From positions 992,001 to 1,056,000 of the forward strand of contig CAWCHZ010000002.1 of assembly GCA_963795555.1 (NCBI GenBank): DNA of 64,000 bases. The letters are read 5' to 3'. The notes beneath the pieces are model-generated. The model searched no databases. It was not told the origin of the DNA and saw only the letters and a list, made by a program, of their open reading frames with translations. The stretch is from CAWCHZ01 sp963795555. Lineage in GTDB: Bacteria > Actinomycetota > Thermoleophilia > Solirubrobacterales > Solirubrobacteraceae. Positions 31,311 through 39,318 of this stretch are shown one piece after another; the stretch's first letter is position 1; every line of letters starts with the position of its first letter. A program made the position numbers and the translations under genes.

Positions 31311-31826
31311 ATGCTGCTCTGGCTGTTCGTGATGTTGCAGACGTTCCTCTGCGCGTGGATCAATGGCGAGCGCGTGCGGATCCGCCGTCGCGGCGGGCAT
31401 CAGCGCTTTCGCTGGTGGCATATCCCAGCGCACCGTGGCTACGTGCTGCTGATGCGCCCGCTGGCGCGCAGCGGGCGCGCGCGCCAGCAGCGTGACCCGG
31501 GCTGCTCGCCGAGCCGCGACGCTCTGCGCCGGCGCATGAACTGGATCACCGTCTCGATCATGACCGCCGCCATGGTCCCCCTGCTGGGCACCGCGCTGCT
31601 GCACGGCCGGGGGCTCGCTCCGGTCGCCGGGCCGGTGCTGTCCTGGGGGCTGGTCTGGTGCTCTCCTCTGTTGACGGCCGCACCGGCGCGCATGGTCGCG
31701 ATCTGCATCGCGGTCTGGCGCGGCTGGGTGCGCATCGACGATGGTCGCGAAGGCGACGGCGACGACCCCGCGCCGGTGCCGTCGCGCACACCCGACGGCT
31801 CGCACGAGTTCCCGCTCGCCGCCTGA
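31311..31826 (+). CDS. Predicted membrane protein, unknown
   Basis: 171 residues. Hydrophobic segments lie at 1-15 (MLLWLFVMLQTFLCAW), about 83-105 and 107-130. Between the first and second is a basic loop with GGHQRFRWWHIPAHRGYVLLMRPL. The C-terminus is acidic. TACAAT at 31296-31301 may be a -10 box giving a very short leader. No family recognised. Confidence 0.55.
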   Translation: MLLWLFVMLQTFLCAWINGERVRIRRRGGHQRFRWWHIPAHRGYVLLMRPLARSGRARQQRDPGCSPSRDALRRRMNWITVSIMTAAMVPLLGTALLHGRGLAPVAGPVLSWGLVWCSPLLTAAPARMVAICIAVWRGWVRIDDGREGDGDDPAPVPSRTPDGSHEFPLAA

Positions 31827-31899
31827 GCGGTCTGCCGCGCGGCAGCCTGTGCGAACGATCGCACGAGAGGCTCCGCGCGGATCCCGTAGGGTCCTGGCG

Positions 31900-32889
31900 A
31901 TGGCCAAGATCGTCGTCAGCCGCCGCCTCCCGCAGCCCGCGCTGGACCTGCTCGCCGATGCCGACGAGCTCTGGGTCTCTCCGCACGACCGCGCGCTGAC
32001 GGTGGAGGAGCTGCACGCCGCCGTGGCGGGGGCCACGGCGGTCGTCACGCTGCTGCACGATCGCGTCGATGACGCGCTGCTGACGGCCGCCGGACCGAGC
32101 CTGCGCTGCATCGCGAACGTCGCCGTCGGCTACGACAACATCGACCTCGACGCCGCTGGTCGTCATGGTGTGGTCGTCACCAACACCCCCGGGGTCCTGA
32201 CCGACGCGACGGCCGATCTGACGATCGCGCTGATGCTGGTGATCACCCGGCGCCTGGGCGAGGGCGAGCGCCTGCTGCGCGCGCGAACGCCGTGGACTTG
32301 GTCCCTGTCGTTCATGCTCGGCACCGGCATTCAAGGCCGGACGCTGGGCATCGTCGGGCTGGGTGGGATCGGCCGCGCAACCGCGCGACGCGCGCGGACG
32401 CTGGGGATGCGCATCGCCTACAGCGCCCGCCACCCCGCGAGCCCTGAAATCGAGCGCGAGCTCGACGCCCGCCATCTGCCGCTCGAGCAGCTGCTGCGCG
32501 GCGCCGACGTCGTCTCGCTGCACTGTCCCCTGACGGAGCAGACCCGTCACCTGATCGACGCCGACGCGCTGGCTTTGATGCGACCCAGCGCCTATCTCGT
32601 GAACACCGCACGCGGACCGATCGTTGACGAGGCCGCGCTGGCGGCCGCGCTGCGCGCGGGCACCATCGCCGGGGCAGCGCTCGACGTCTTCGAGCACGAG
32701 CCGGCCGTCCACCCGGAGCTGCTGGAGCTCGCCAACGTCGTGCTGGTGCCACACCTTGGCTCGGCAACGGTCGAGACGCGCACCGCGATGGCCGTGCTGG
32801 CAGCCCGCAACGCGCTCGCGGTCGCGCGCGGGAGCGAGCCGCTGACGCCGGTCAACGCGCCGGTTGCTCGCTCGCAAGCGGCGGTCTGA
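31900..32889 (+). CDS. D-isomer 2-hydroxyacid dehydrogenase (glyoxylate/hydroxypyruvate reductase type)
   Basis: A 329-residue NAD(P)H-dependent reductase. IANVAVGYDNIDL is the substrate-side motif, TLGIVGLGGIGRATARRA the Rossmann glycine loop, ALMRPSAYLVNTARGPIVDEAAL the family signature with the catalytic Arg, and DVFEHEP...LVPHLGSAT the Glu and His. Length and motifs suit glyoxylate/hydroxypyruvate reductase or D-glycerate dehydrogenase. The convergent neighbour is a malyl-CoA-lyase-type aldolase, which could supply glyoxylate (inference). Confidence 0.88.
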   Translation: MAKIVVSRRLPQPALDLLADADELWVSPHDRALTVEELHAAVAGATAVVTLLHDRVDDALLTAAGPSLRCIANVAVGYDNIDLDAAGRHGVVVTNTPGVLTDATADLTIALMLVITRRLGEGERLLRARTPWTWSLSFMLGTGIQGRTLGIVGLGGIGRATARRARTLGMRIAYSARHPASPEIERELDARHLPLEQLLRGADVVSLHCPLTEQTRHLIDADALALMRPSAYLVNTARGPIVDEAALAAALRAGTIAGAALDVFEHEPAVHPELLELANVVLVPHLGSATVETRTAMAVLAARNALAVARGSEPLTPVNAPVARSQAAV

Positions 32890-32901
32890 GCACTACCCAG
32901 G

Positions 32902-33957
32902 TCAGCGCGTCTGCGCGAGCTCGGAGCGGCGCTCGGCGCTGGAACCCACGCGGCGATGCACGCGCGGCCCGTCGTCGTCGCGCTCGGCGATCTGCTCCAG
33001 CTTGGCGAGCAGGTTCTCGGCCATGCGGATCGAGGCCGCGTCGATCAGCCGTCCATCGAGCGAGACCGCGCCCTTGCCCTGCGCTGCGGCCTCGCGCATC
33101 GCGGCGACGATGCGATGCGTGCGCTCGATGACATGGTCGTCGGGCGTGAAGACGCTGTTGGCCAATGGAATCTGCGATGGATGAATCGCCCACTTGCCCT
33201 CGTAGCCGAGCGCCGCAGCCCGCCGCGCCGCTGCGAGATAGCCATCCGGATCGGTGAAGTCGCCATAGGGGCCGTCGATCGGTCGCAGGCCGTGGGCACG
33301 GCATGTGACCGCGATTCGCGCCAAGGGGTAGTGCCACTGATCCCCCCAGTGGTGCTTGCGCTCTCCCGTCGGCGAGGGGTCGGTGATCATGGCGTAGTTG
33401 CGATCGGCTCCCCCGATCGAGGTGGTGTGGCTCTGGATCGAGGCGGCGTAATCGGCAACGCCAAAGATCATCGCCTCCATCCGCTCGGGCACCGCGGTGG
33501 CGATCTCGTCCACCTTCACCATGCCGATCGCCGTCTCGATCAACACCGCCAGCCCCACGCGGCGCTCGAGGCCGACCGCATCCTCGATCTGGGTGAGGAG
33601 CGTGGCGATCATCTGAACGTCGCCGGCACCGCTCACCTTGGGGATCACGATCGTGTCGATGCAGTCGCCGGCCTGCTCGACGACGTCCACGACATCGCGA
33701 TAGCAATAACGCGTGTCCAGCCCATTGATGCGCACGGACACCGAACAGCGTGACCAGTCCTGCTCTCGCAGGGCCGCGATCACATTGCGCCGTGCCTGCT
33801 CCTTGTCATCGGGCGCGACCGCATCCTCGAGATCGAGCATGACGATGTCCGCCCCCAGACTGGGAGCCTTCGTCAACATTCCCGCACTGCTTCCCGGCAC
33901 CGCAAGCTCGCTGCGGTGAAGCCGAGTTGACCCGCCCAACATTGGGGACTCCTCCAT
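32902..33957 (-). CDS. HpcH/HpaI aldolase, CitE / malyl-CoA lyase type
   Basis: A 351-residue TIM-barrel lyase. RSELAVPGSSAGMLTKAPSLGADIVMLDLEDAVAPDDK, SVRINGLDT, IVIPKVSGAGDV, VLIETAIGMVKVDEIA, FGVADYAASIQ and GKWAIHPSQI are the conserved steps, with Glu and Asp metal ligands in LDLEDAV and ETA. The form resembles L-malyl-CoA/beta-methylmalyl-CoA lyases, which split malyl-CoA into acetyl-CoA and glyoxylate. Citryl-CoA lyase is an alternative. ATG 33957 is preceded by a purine-rich stretch. Confidence 0.83.
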   Translation of the reverse strand: MEESPMLGGSTRLHRSELAVPGSSAGMLTKAPSLGADIVMLDLEDAVAPDDKEQARRNVIAALREQDWSRCSVSVRINGLDTRYCYRDVVDVVEQAGDCIDTIVIPKVSGAGDVQMIATLLTQIEDAVGLERRVGLAVLIETAIGMVKVDEIATAVPERMEAMIFGVADYAASIQSHTTSIGGADRNYAMITDPSPTGERKHHWGDQWHYPLARIAVTCRAHGLRPIDGPYGDFTDPDGYLAAARRAAALGYEGKWAIHPSQIPLANSVFTPDDHVIERTHRIVAAMREAAAQGKGAVSLDGRLIDAASIRMAENLLAKLEQIAERDDDGPRVHRRVGSSAERRSELAQTR

Positions 33958-34066
33958 CGGTAGTCGCCGACAGGGGTGGCAGACAGCCCCATCCGTGGAT
34001 TGCCCGTCCCTGGATTTGATCGAAGATAGCATCTCGCGGTGCCGGCGGCGAGTGGCAGCCTGGGTG

Positions 34067-34978
34067 CTAGCCCGTGGCGAGCAGCAGTCGGTTGCCGGAG
34101 GGGTCCACGATCAGCACCCCATCGGCATCGACCACCGTCGGTGGGAGCCCCTCCGCGCCGACGGGCTGCCGGCCGGCGGTGGCTAGGCGGGCCAACACGC
34201 GCGCTCGCTCGGCCGCGTCGGGCAGCACGATCGTCGCGTACGTCAACGCCGCCGCACCGGGCGGGGGCGGCGAGGCACCCGCGCTCTGCCAGGTGTTGGC
34301 GCCGATGTGGTGGTGATAGCCGCCGGCCGCCAGGAACGTTGCCTGGCTGCCATAGCGCACCGTCAGCGAGAAGCCGAGCACGTCCCGGTAGAACGCCTCC
34401 GTCGCCGGGATCTCGGCGACGCGCAGGTGCACGTGCCCCATCCGCGTGCCCGGCGGCAGCAGCGCCGGCTCTGCCTCCCGACCGCCATCGGGCCCAGCAT
34501 CGGCGAGCAGCCCGTGCAGGTCGAGCGGCAGCGTGTCCATCGCCGGCGCCCCCTCGTGCCAGCGCCACTGCGCACGCGGGCGATCGCGATAGATCTCGAT
34601 CCCATGGCCGTCAGGATCCTGAAGATAGATCGCCTCGCTGACGAGGTGATCCGACGCTCCGGTCAGCGGCAGCCGGACGTCCAGCGCGCGCGCCAGCCAC
34701 CGGGCGAGCGCTGGGCGGTCGGGCAGCAGCAGAGCGAAGTGAAAGAGGCCCGTGTGACCATGCGCCGGCCTGGCGCCCGGCTGCTCGTGGACGATCACGA
34801 CGTCCTCCTCGCCGGCGCCGAGCGCGGCCACTGCGCCCGCGCGGCGGTGCAGGCGCAGCCCGATCGCCTGGGTGTAGTAGTCGATCGAGCGCTCGATGTC
34901 GGCGACGACCAGCGCGACGTGCCCGACCCGCGTGCTCGCGGCGATCGGCGCGAAGTCCTCAGGCGACGCGCACGCCAC
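34067..34978 (-). CDS. VOC-superfamily dioxygenase-like protein
   Basis: A 303-residue protein with two glyoxalase/bleomycin-resistance-type halves: VGHVALVVADIERSIDYYTQAIGLRL...YLQDPDGHGIEIYRDR and MGHVHLRVAEIPATEAFYRDVLGFSLTVRY...GGYHHHIGANTW. The order and length match CatE-type catechol-2,3-dioxygenase-like proteins with metal ligands H/H/E. Its real substrate is unclear. It overlaps the upstream Cys-rich gene by 20 bases. Confidence 0.82.
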   Translation of the reverse strand: MACASPEDFAPIAASTRVGHVALVVADIERSIDYYTQAIGLRLHRRAGAVAALGAGEEDVVIVHEQPGARPAHGHTGLFHFALLLPDRPALARWLARALDVRLPLTGASDHLVSEAIYLQDPDGHGIEIYRDRPRAQWRWHEGAPAMDTLPLDLHGLLADAGPDGGREAEPALLPPGTRMGHVHLRVAEIPATEAFYRDVLGFSLTVRYGSQATFLAAGGYHHHIGANTWQSAGASPPPPGAAALTYATIVLPDAAERARVLARLATAGRQPVGAEGLPPTVVDADGVLIVDPSGNRLLLATG

Positions 34979-35549
34979 CGGGAGGCCGCAGGCTCCAGCC
35001 GTTGGGGCGCTCGGCGATCAGGTCGTGCGCGGCCAGGCGCCACAACAGCGGCTCGAGCACCTTCTCCTGCTCGCCGGTGATCTCGGACAGCCAGACGGTG
35101 GGACGCGGGCGCCGCGACCGTCGAAGCTCCTGCAGGACCTGCTCGCAGACCGCCCCGGCCCGCTCGGCGCAGCAGGCGCAAACCAGCTCGGCCCCGCGCA
35201 GCAGGCGTACGAGGGTGCTCTCGCTGCCGCCGGGGGCCTGCTCGTGGATGCTGCCATCGAGGTCGCAGCCGCACATCCAGCGACACCATTCGCAGGCGAA
35301 CGGCGGCCCCTCCGGGCCAGTGTCGAGGGTGCGCATCTCGGGCATCTGATCGACCCCGGTGTCGAGCGCTTCAGCGAGCGTGGCGCACCGCGCCGCGCCC
35401 ACCGTCTCGCCGGCGGAGTTGAGCACCGTGGCGGCCCAGCCCGTAGGCGACAGGGGCTCGAGGACGACGCGGCAACCGAGCGGGCGCAGCACCTCCTCGA
35501 CGATCTCGAACGTCGCGAGCAGGTGCGTGGGGCGGCCGAGCTCGGGCAT
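34959..35549 (-). CDS. Cysteine-rich hypothetical protein
   Basis: 196 residues from ATG 35549, preceded by an excellent GGAGG. The middle has FACEWCRWMCGCD and, 30-odd residues later, LVCACCAERAG, suggesting a metal site. The end (WLSEITGEQEKVLEPLLWRLAAHDLIAERPNGWSLRPP) resembles a small winged or helical domain. Not recognised. It could be a regulator of the VOC gene it overlaps (inference). Confidence 0.6.
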   Translation of the reverse strand: MPELGRPTHLLATFEIVEEVLRPLGCRVVLEPLSPTGWAATVLNSAGETVGAARCATLAEALDTGVDQMPEMRTLDTGPEGPPFACEWCRWMCGCDLDGSIHEQAPGGSESTLVRLLRGAELVCACCAERAGAVCEQVLQELRRSRRPRPTVWLSEITGEQEKVLEPLLWRLAAHDLIAERPNGWSLRPPGGVRVA

Positions 35550-35818
35550 CGTGAACCTCCTCCATCCTGACGCCTCACGCCGCCTGACGCGCGGCGATCG
35601 ACTCACAGCTTCCGATCTAGTTCACAGCTTTGTGATGCCACCATACACCTGTTTCATGACCACGAACAGCCCTTCCGCCATGACGGCTAACGCATGTGAA
35701 GGATGTCAAACACAAGCGTGGAAGGGCATTGCAATCCATCCCAGCCATGTGATTAGATAACGGTTGACGTGTGCCGACATCAAGCGGACTTCGGTCCTTC
35801 GGGAGGTCATGCGCCGCG
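35550..35818. promoter_or_regulatory. AT-rich intergenic region between divergent genes
   Basis: 35615-35780 is clearly richer in A/T than its surroundings and must hold promoters for both directions. GTTCACAGC recurs (35599 as CTCACAGC, 35621 as TTCACAGC), and CCCTTCC/GGAAGGG form an inverted repeat (about 35670-35740). No gene is supported. Confidence 0.4.
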
Positions 35819-36244
35819 ATGGAGCAGATCACGGTCGAAATAGAGGCCAGCGTGGCTCGCGCCGTGCGCGCAGCAGCGGCGGACATGGGTGAGAGCGCGC
35901 TGGAGAGCCTCGAGCGCGCCGAGGAGCTGGCCAGGGAGGATTCGAACGCCGCGGAGGCCGTGGGCCGACGTCGGGCCGCGGTCGCCGCGCTCGATGACCT
36001 TCAGGCCCAGCTCGAGCCCGGCGCAGACGCGGCGCAGGACCGCGTCTGCCTCGAGGCGCCGCGCGCGCTGCTGGCCGAGGCGCTCTACGTTGCGCTCAGC
36101 GCGGCGGCCGACGACGTCGCGGCCGGCTGTCAGGACTATTGGCGTCACGAGGTTACGCTCGCCAGCTTGCGCGATCGCACCGATCGCTTCGTCGACCTGC
36201 TGACCGAGCTCGAGCACGTCGGCGGGCTCACTGGAGCTCACTGA
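35819..36244 (+). CDS. Small alpha-helical protein, unknown
   Basis: 141 residues, almost entirely predicted helix (EQITVEIEASVARAVRAAAADMGESALESLERAEELARED..., ALLAEALYVALSAAADDVAAG). A preceding GGGAGG supports the start. No motif identifies a function. Confidence 0.55.
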   Translation: MEQITVEIEASVARAVRAAAADMGESALESLERAEELAREDSNAAEAVGRRRAAVAALDDLQAQLEPGADAAQDRVCLEAPRALLAEALYVALSAAADDVAAGCQDYWRHEVTLASLRDRTDRFVDLLTELEHVGGLTGAH

Positions 36245-36337
36245 GACGCCTTCGGGCGAGCGTGTAGGCTTGGGCCGCATCGGCGAGGCCAGTTGGTCGC
36301 ACCAGCGACGCGGCCCTTGCCGTCAGCTCGTGTGCTC

Positions 36338-36408
36338 GGGGGACTGGTGTATCGGTAACACGGCGGTCTCCAAAACCGCAACGCGAGGTTCGACTCCTCG
36401 GTCCCCCG
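36338..36408 (+). tRNA. tRNA-Trp (CCA)
   Basis: 71 nt: acceptor GGGGGAC/GTCCCCC, anticodon stem GCGGT/ACCGC around CTCCAAA, T arm CGAGG-TTCGACT-CCTCG, G discriminator. CCA is not encoded. Confidence 0.93.
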
Positions 36409-36455
36409 CTGCGCAGCCCCGCCGAGAATCGCCTGCCGGCCGCCGCCCCGGTGCC

Positions 36456-37520
36456 TCAGCGGGCGATCACACGCGTCGCTGCGGCCTTCCAGGTCGCGAT
36501 GACCCTGCTGCCGCGGGCCAGCCCGAGCTGGCGGGCAGCCGTCTCGGTGATCTCGGCGGCCAGTGGCTGGGGGCCGGCGAGGCCGAGGCGGACGCGATTG
36601 CCGACGGCGGTGATCGAGACGACCTCCGCGGGGATGTGATTCTGCGCGGAGCTCGCGGGCCGCATGCCGACAGGCTCGATCGTGATCTCCCAGGGATAGA
36701 CGCTGACCGCAACCGGCCCGCGCGCCGGCTGCAGCGCGCTGACCGTGCCGCCACCATCGACCTCGACGATCGTTAGCCCGTCCTCGCCCAGCCGCGCGTG
36801 GCCCGTGAGCACGATCGCCCCGGTGAAATCGGCGACGAACGCGGTGGCGGGGCTCGCGGCCAGCTCGCTGGCGCTGCCACGCTGCACGATGCGGCCGGCG
36901 TCGATGACCGCTACCTCGTTGCCGAGCAGCGCCGCCTCGGCGAAGTCGTGGGTGACGAGCAGCGCCGGGACCTCGACGTCGCGCAGGATCGCGGTCAGCT
37001 CGCGCGCGGCGTCGGCGCGCGTGCGCACGTCGAGCGCCGCCAGCGGCTCGTCGAGCAGCAGCGCGCTGGGCCGGCGGGCGAGCGCGCGGGCGAGCGCCAC
37101 CCGCTGGCGCTCACCGCCCGACAGCGTGCCGGGACGCGCATCGGCGAGCGCCGCGATGCCGAAGCGCGTGAGCAGCTCCAGCGCGCGCTCGCGGCGCTGC
37201 GCGCGCGGGCGACCGTGCAGCGCGTAGGCGACGTTCTGCCAGACCTTGAGGTGGCCGAAGAGCGCGTAGTCCTGGAAGACGTAGCCGCAGCGACGGCGCT
37301 CCGGCGCTACGTCGATGCCATCCGCGACATCCAGCCACAGCTGATCGCCACAGCGCACCCATCCGCGCTGCGGGCGTGTCAGCCCCGCGATGATCCGCAG
37401 CAGCGTGCTCTTGCCCGCCCCGGAGGGTCCGGCCAGCGCCAGGCAGGCCCCTGCGGGAACCTCGAGCGCGACGTCGAGCTCGAAGGCGTCGAGCGGCGTC
37501 GCGACCTCAGCGCAGAGCAC
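36456..37520 (-). CDS. modC: Molybdate ABC transporter ATP-binding protein
   Basis: A 354-residue ATPase. Walker A GPSGAGKSTLL, Q-loop YVFQDYALFGHL, signature LSGGERQRVALARAL, Walker B LLLDEPLAALD, and H-loop LLVTHDFAEA. The C-terminal about 130 residues carry a TOBE-type domain (IPAEVVSITAVGNRVRLGLAG). The start is GTG 37520, inside a duplicated motif; a second GTG at 37572 is out of frame. It energises ModB. Confidence 0.9.
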   Translation of the reverse strand: MLCAEVATPLDAFELDVALEVPAGACLALAGPSGAGKSTLLRIIAGLTRPQRGWVRCGDQLWLDVADGIDVAPERRRCGYVFQDYALFGHLKVWQNVAYALHGRPRAQRRERALELLTRFGIAALADARPGTLSGGERQRVALARALARRPSALLLDEPLAALDVRTRADAARELTAILRDVEVPALLVTHDFAEAALLGNEVAVIDAGRIVQRGSASELAASPATAFVADFTGAIVLTGHARLGEDGLTIVEVDGGGTVSALQPARGPVAVSVYPWEITIEPVGMRPASSAQNHIPAEVVSITAVGNRVRLGLAGPQPLAAEITETAARQLGLARGSRVIATWKAAATRVIAR

Positions 37521-37573
37521 GTCCGTCGCCGCCTTCAGCGCGCGCCGCGGTTGCGACCTCAGCGCAGGGCACG
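37501..37573 (-). repeat. Duplicated modB-end/modC-start motif, 52-bp spacing
   Basis: GCGACCTCAGCGCAG(A/G)GCACG occurs at 37501-37521 and 37553-37573. On the minus strand each holds a GTG start overlapping a TGA 11 bases later. The upstream copy supplies the modB stop (37561-37559), the other the modC start (37520). Confidence 0.85.
37507..37572 (-). CDS. 21-residue relay minicistron between modB and modC
   Basis: GTG 37572 overlaps the end of modB. The frame starts MPCAEVATAARAE, like the ModC N-terminus MLCAEVATP, and ends GRALR like the ModB C-terminus, stopping at TGA 37509-37507 inside the start of modC. The 52-bp spacing is the phase needed for this. Translation is inferred. Confidence 0.4.
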   Translation of the reverse strand: MPCAEVATAARAEGGDGRALR

Positions 37574-38362
37574 CCCGACCGCCGTCCCACTCCCCGCCAG
37601 CTTGACCGTCAGCAGCAGCGCCGCGGACACGATCACCAGCACGGCCGAGAGCCCGAGCGCACCCGGGAGGTCGACGGCGATCTGGTCGTAGATCGCCAGC
37701 GGGGTCGTCTGGGTGACGCCCCGCAGGGAGCCGGCGAAGATCAGCGTGGCGCCGAACTCCCCCAGCGCCCGTCCCCAAGCGAGCGCCACACCGGCCAGCA
37801 GGCCCGGACGCGCGGCGGGGACGGCGATCCGCGCGAACGTCCGCGCCTCCCCGGCACCAAGCGTGCGCGAGGCCTCCAGCCAGCTGCGATCGAGCGCCCG
37901 GAACGCGCTCTGCGCCTGGCCGAGGTAGAACGGCGCGGCGACGAACGTCAGCGCCACGACCACGCCGGCTGTCTGGAAGACGAGCGCGATGTGAGCATCG
38001 GCCAGCACGCCGCCAAGCAGCCCCGCCGGCCCGAACGCGACCAGCAGGCCGATGCCGGCCACGGCCGGAGGCAGTACGAGCGGCAGCTCCACGAGCGTGA
38101 CGATGACCGCATGGCCGGGGAACGACCGCGTCGCAAGCAGGTAGGCCGCCGGGGTGCCGACGAGCACGAGCACCGCGACCGCGATCGCCGTCGTCTCGAT
38201 GCTCAGCTTCAGCGCGTCGGTGGCAACCGGATCGCCCAGGCTCGACACCAGCTGTGCCGGGCTGACATGGGCAAAGATCGCGACGATCGGCAGGACGAGG
38301 AAGGCCAGCGCCAGGACCAGCGCCACGGCGAGCAGCAGCGCGAAGGCGCCCGCTCGGCTCAC
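37559..38362 (-). CDS. modB: Molybdate ABC transporter permease
   Basis: A 267-residue inner membrane protein with about five to six helices. ELPLVLPPAVAGIGLL and EASRTLGAGEARTFARIAVPAARPGLLAGVALAWGRALGEFGATLIFAG contain the EAA loop that contacts ModC. GTG 38362 lies in the second copy of a duplicated junction (38356-38407). Confidence 0.9.
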   Translation of the reverse strand: MSRAGAFALLLAVALVLALAFLVLPIVAIFAHVSPAQLVSSLGDPVATDALKLSIETTAIAVAVLVLVGTPAAYLLATRSFPGHAVIVTLVELPLVLPPAVAGIGLLVAFGPAGLLGGVLADAHIALVFQTAGVVVALTFVAAPFYLGQAQSAFRALDRSWLEASRTLGAGEARTFARIAVPAARPGLLAGVALAWGRALGEFGATLIFAGSLRGVTQTTPLAIYDQIAVDLPGALGLSAVLVIVSAALLLTVKLAGSGTAVGRALR

Positions 38363-38407
38363 TGCGGCGCTGGCGGGAAACGGCTCACTGCGGCGGTGGC
38401 AGGAACC
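38356..38407 (-). repeat. 26-bp tandem duplication of the modA/modB junction
   Basis: GGCTCACTGCGGCG(C/G)TGGC(G/A)GGAA begins at 38356 and again at 38382. On the minus strand each copy has CAGTGAGCC, where TGA stops and GTG starts overlap. Confidence 0.92.
38359..38388 (-). CDS. 9-residue relay minicistron between modA and modB
   Basis: GTG 38388 overlaps the modA stop and reads MSRFPPAPQ, ending at TGA 38361-38359, which overlaps the modB GTG (38362). MSR matches the ModB N-terminus and PPxPQ the ModA C-terminus. Translation is inferred. Confidence 0.45.
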   Translation of the reverse strand: MSRFPPAPQ

Positions 38408-39143
38408 CCGCGGCGAGCAGGTCGCGCTGGCCGGCTCCGTGCAGCAGCCCGGCGATGAACGCCTGCGCCTGGGCGGCGTGACCGGCGCCCTTGACGACAG
38501 CGATGCCGTAGCTGACCTGCGGCTGCAGCGTGGCCGGCAGGGCGATCGCCTGGACAGCGCCAGCCGTGGCCGCGACATCGGTCACATAGACGAAGCCCGC
38601 GTCGGCGGCCTTCTCGGTGACCTTCGCGACGACGCCCTTGACGTCGGACTCCTCGGAGCGCACGTTGGCGAGGATAGCCCGCTGCTCGGCCGCCGGCAGC
38701 CGCGCCAGCACCTTGCGGGTGTAGGCCCCCACCGGCACGCTCGCCGAGCCGATCACGATCGTCACGCCAGGCTTGGCGAGGTCGGCGAGCGAGTGGATCT
38801 TCGTCGAGCCCGCCGGCACGGCGATCACGAGGCGATTGGCGGCGAAGACCACCGGCTTGGAGACGAGGCCCTTGGCGTAGAGCAGCTGCGGCAGCGCGGT
38901 GTTCGCCGAGGCGAAGATGTCGGGCCGAGCGCCCTGCTGGATCTGGGCCGCAAGCTGATCGGACCCACCGAACGAGAAGCGTGCGCTGGCCTGCGTGAAC
39001 TGGGCGCCGTAGCGGGTGAAGGCCTTGGTCAGCGACGCCGCCGCCGAGACCGTCAGGTTGGGCTTGCTGCTCGAGCCGCCACAGCCCGCCGCCGCCAGCG
39101 ACAGGCTCAAGATCAGCAGGCCGACGACTCTACGCAGGCTCAT
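38385..39143 (-). CDS. modA: Molybdate-binding lipoprotein
   Basis: 252 residues from ATG 39143. LILSLSLAAAGCGG is a lipoprotein signal with the lipobox Ala-Ala-Gly-Cys. LTVSAAASLTKAFTRYG, FSFGGSDQLAAQIQQGARPDIFASAN and NRLVIAVPAGS are ModA motifs for oxyanion binding. Two further ATGs upstream (to 39200) are in frame. First gene of modABC. Confidence 0.92.
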   Translation of the reverse strand: MSLRRVVGLLILSLSLAAAGCGGSSSKPNLTVSAAASLTKAFTRYGAQFTQASARFSFGGSDQLAAQIQQGARPDIFASANTALPQLLYAKGLVSKPVVFAANRLVIAVPAGSTKIHSLADLAKPGVTIVIGSASVPVGAYTRKVLARLPAAEQRAILANVRSEESDVKGVVAKVTEKAADAGFVYVTDVAATAGAVQAIALPATLQPQVSYGIAVVKGAGHAAQAQAFIAGLLHGAGQRDLLAAGFLPPPQ

Positions 39144-39203
39144 GCGAACTGGACGACGCACGCTCATTCCGGACTGGCTCCTTGCGCTCGTGGACATCAA
39201 TAT

Positions 39204-39224
39204 TGCCTAAGCATTGCATAGGCA
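39204..39224 (-). promoter_or_regulatory. Candidate modABC operator
   Basis: TGCCTA-9 nt-TAGGCA is a perfect inverted repeat 61 bp upstream of the modA ATG, in an AT-rich stretch. Its place suggests binding of a molybdate-responsive or other repressor. It does not match the E. coli ModE site. Confidence 0.5.
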
Positions 39225-39240
39225 GTGTAATGGCGGCAAC

Positions 39241-39300
39241 AAAAAGGGCGGCCGGCCCCCCGGGGGGCCGGCCGCCCTCCGGATCGCCGTGGCGATCCGG
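39241..39300 (-). terminator. Double-hairpin terminator of pstS
   Basis: Reading from pstS on the minus strand, the first hairpin is a perfect 10-bp stem with a 2-nt loop (39300-39279, arm CCGGATCGCC). The second is a perfect 32-nt palindrome (39277-39246, arm GGGCGGCCGGCCCCCC) followed by five T. This is a strong intrinsic terminator 19 bases after the pstS stop, and it insulates modABC. Confidence 0.92.
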
Positions 39301-39318
39301 CCTGCGTTGCTGTCGGCC

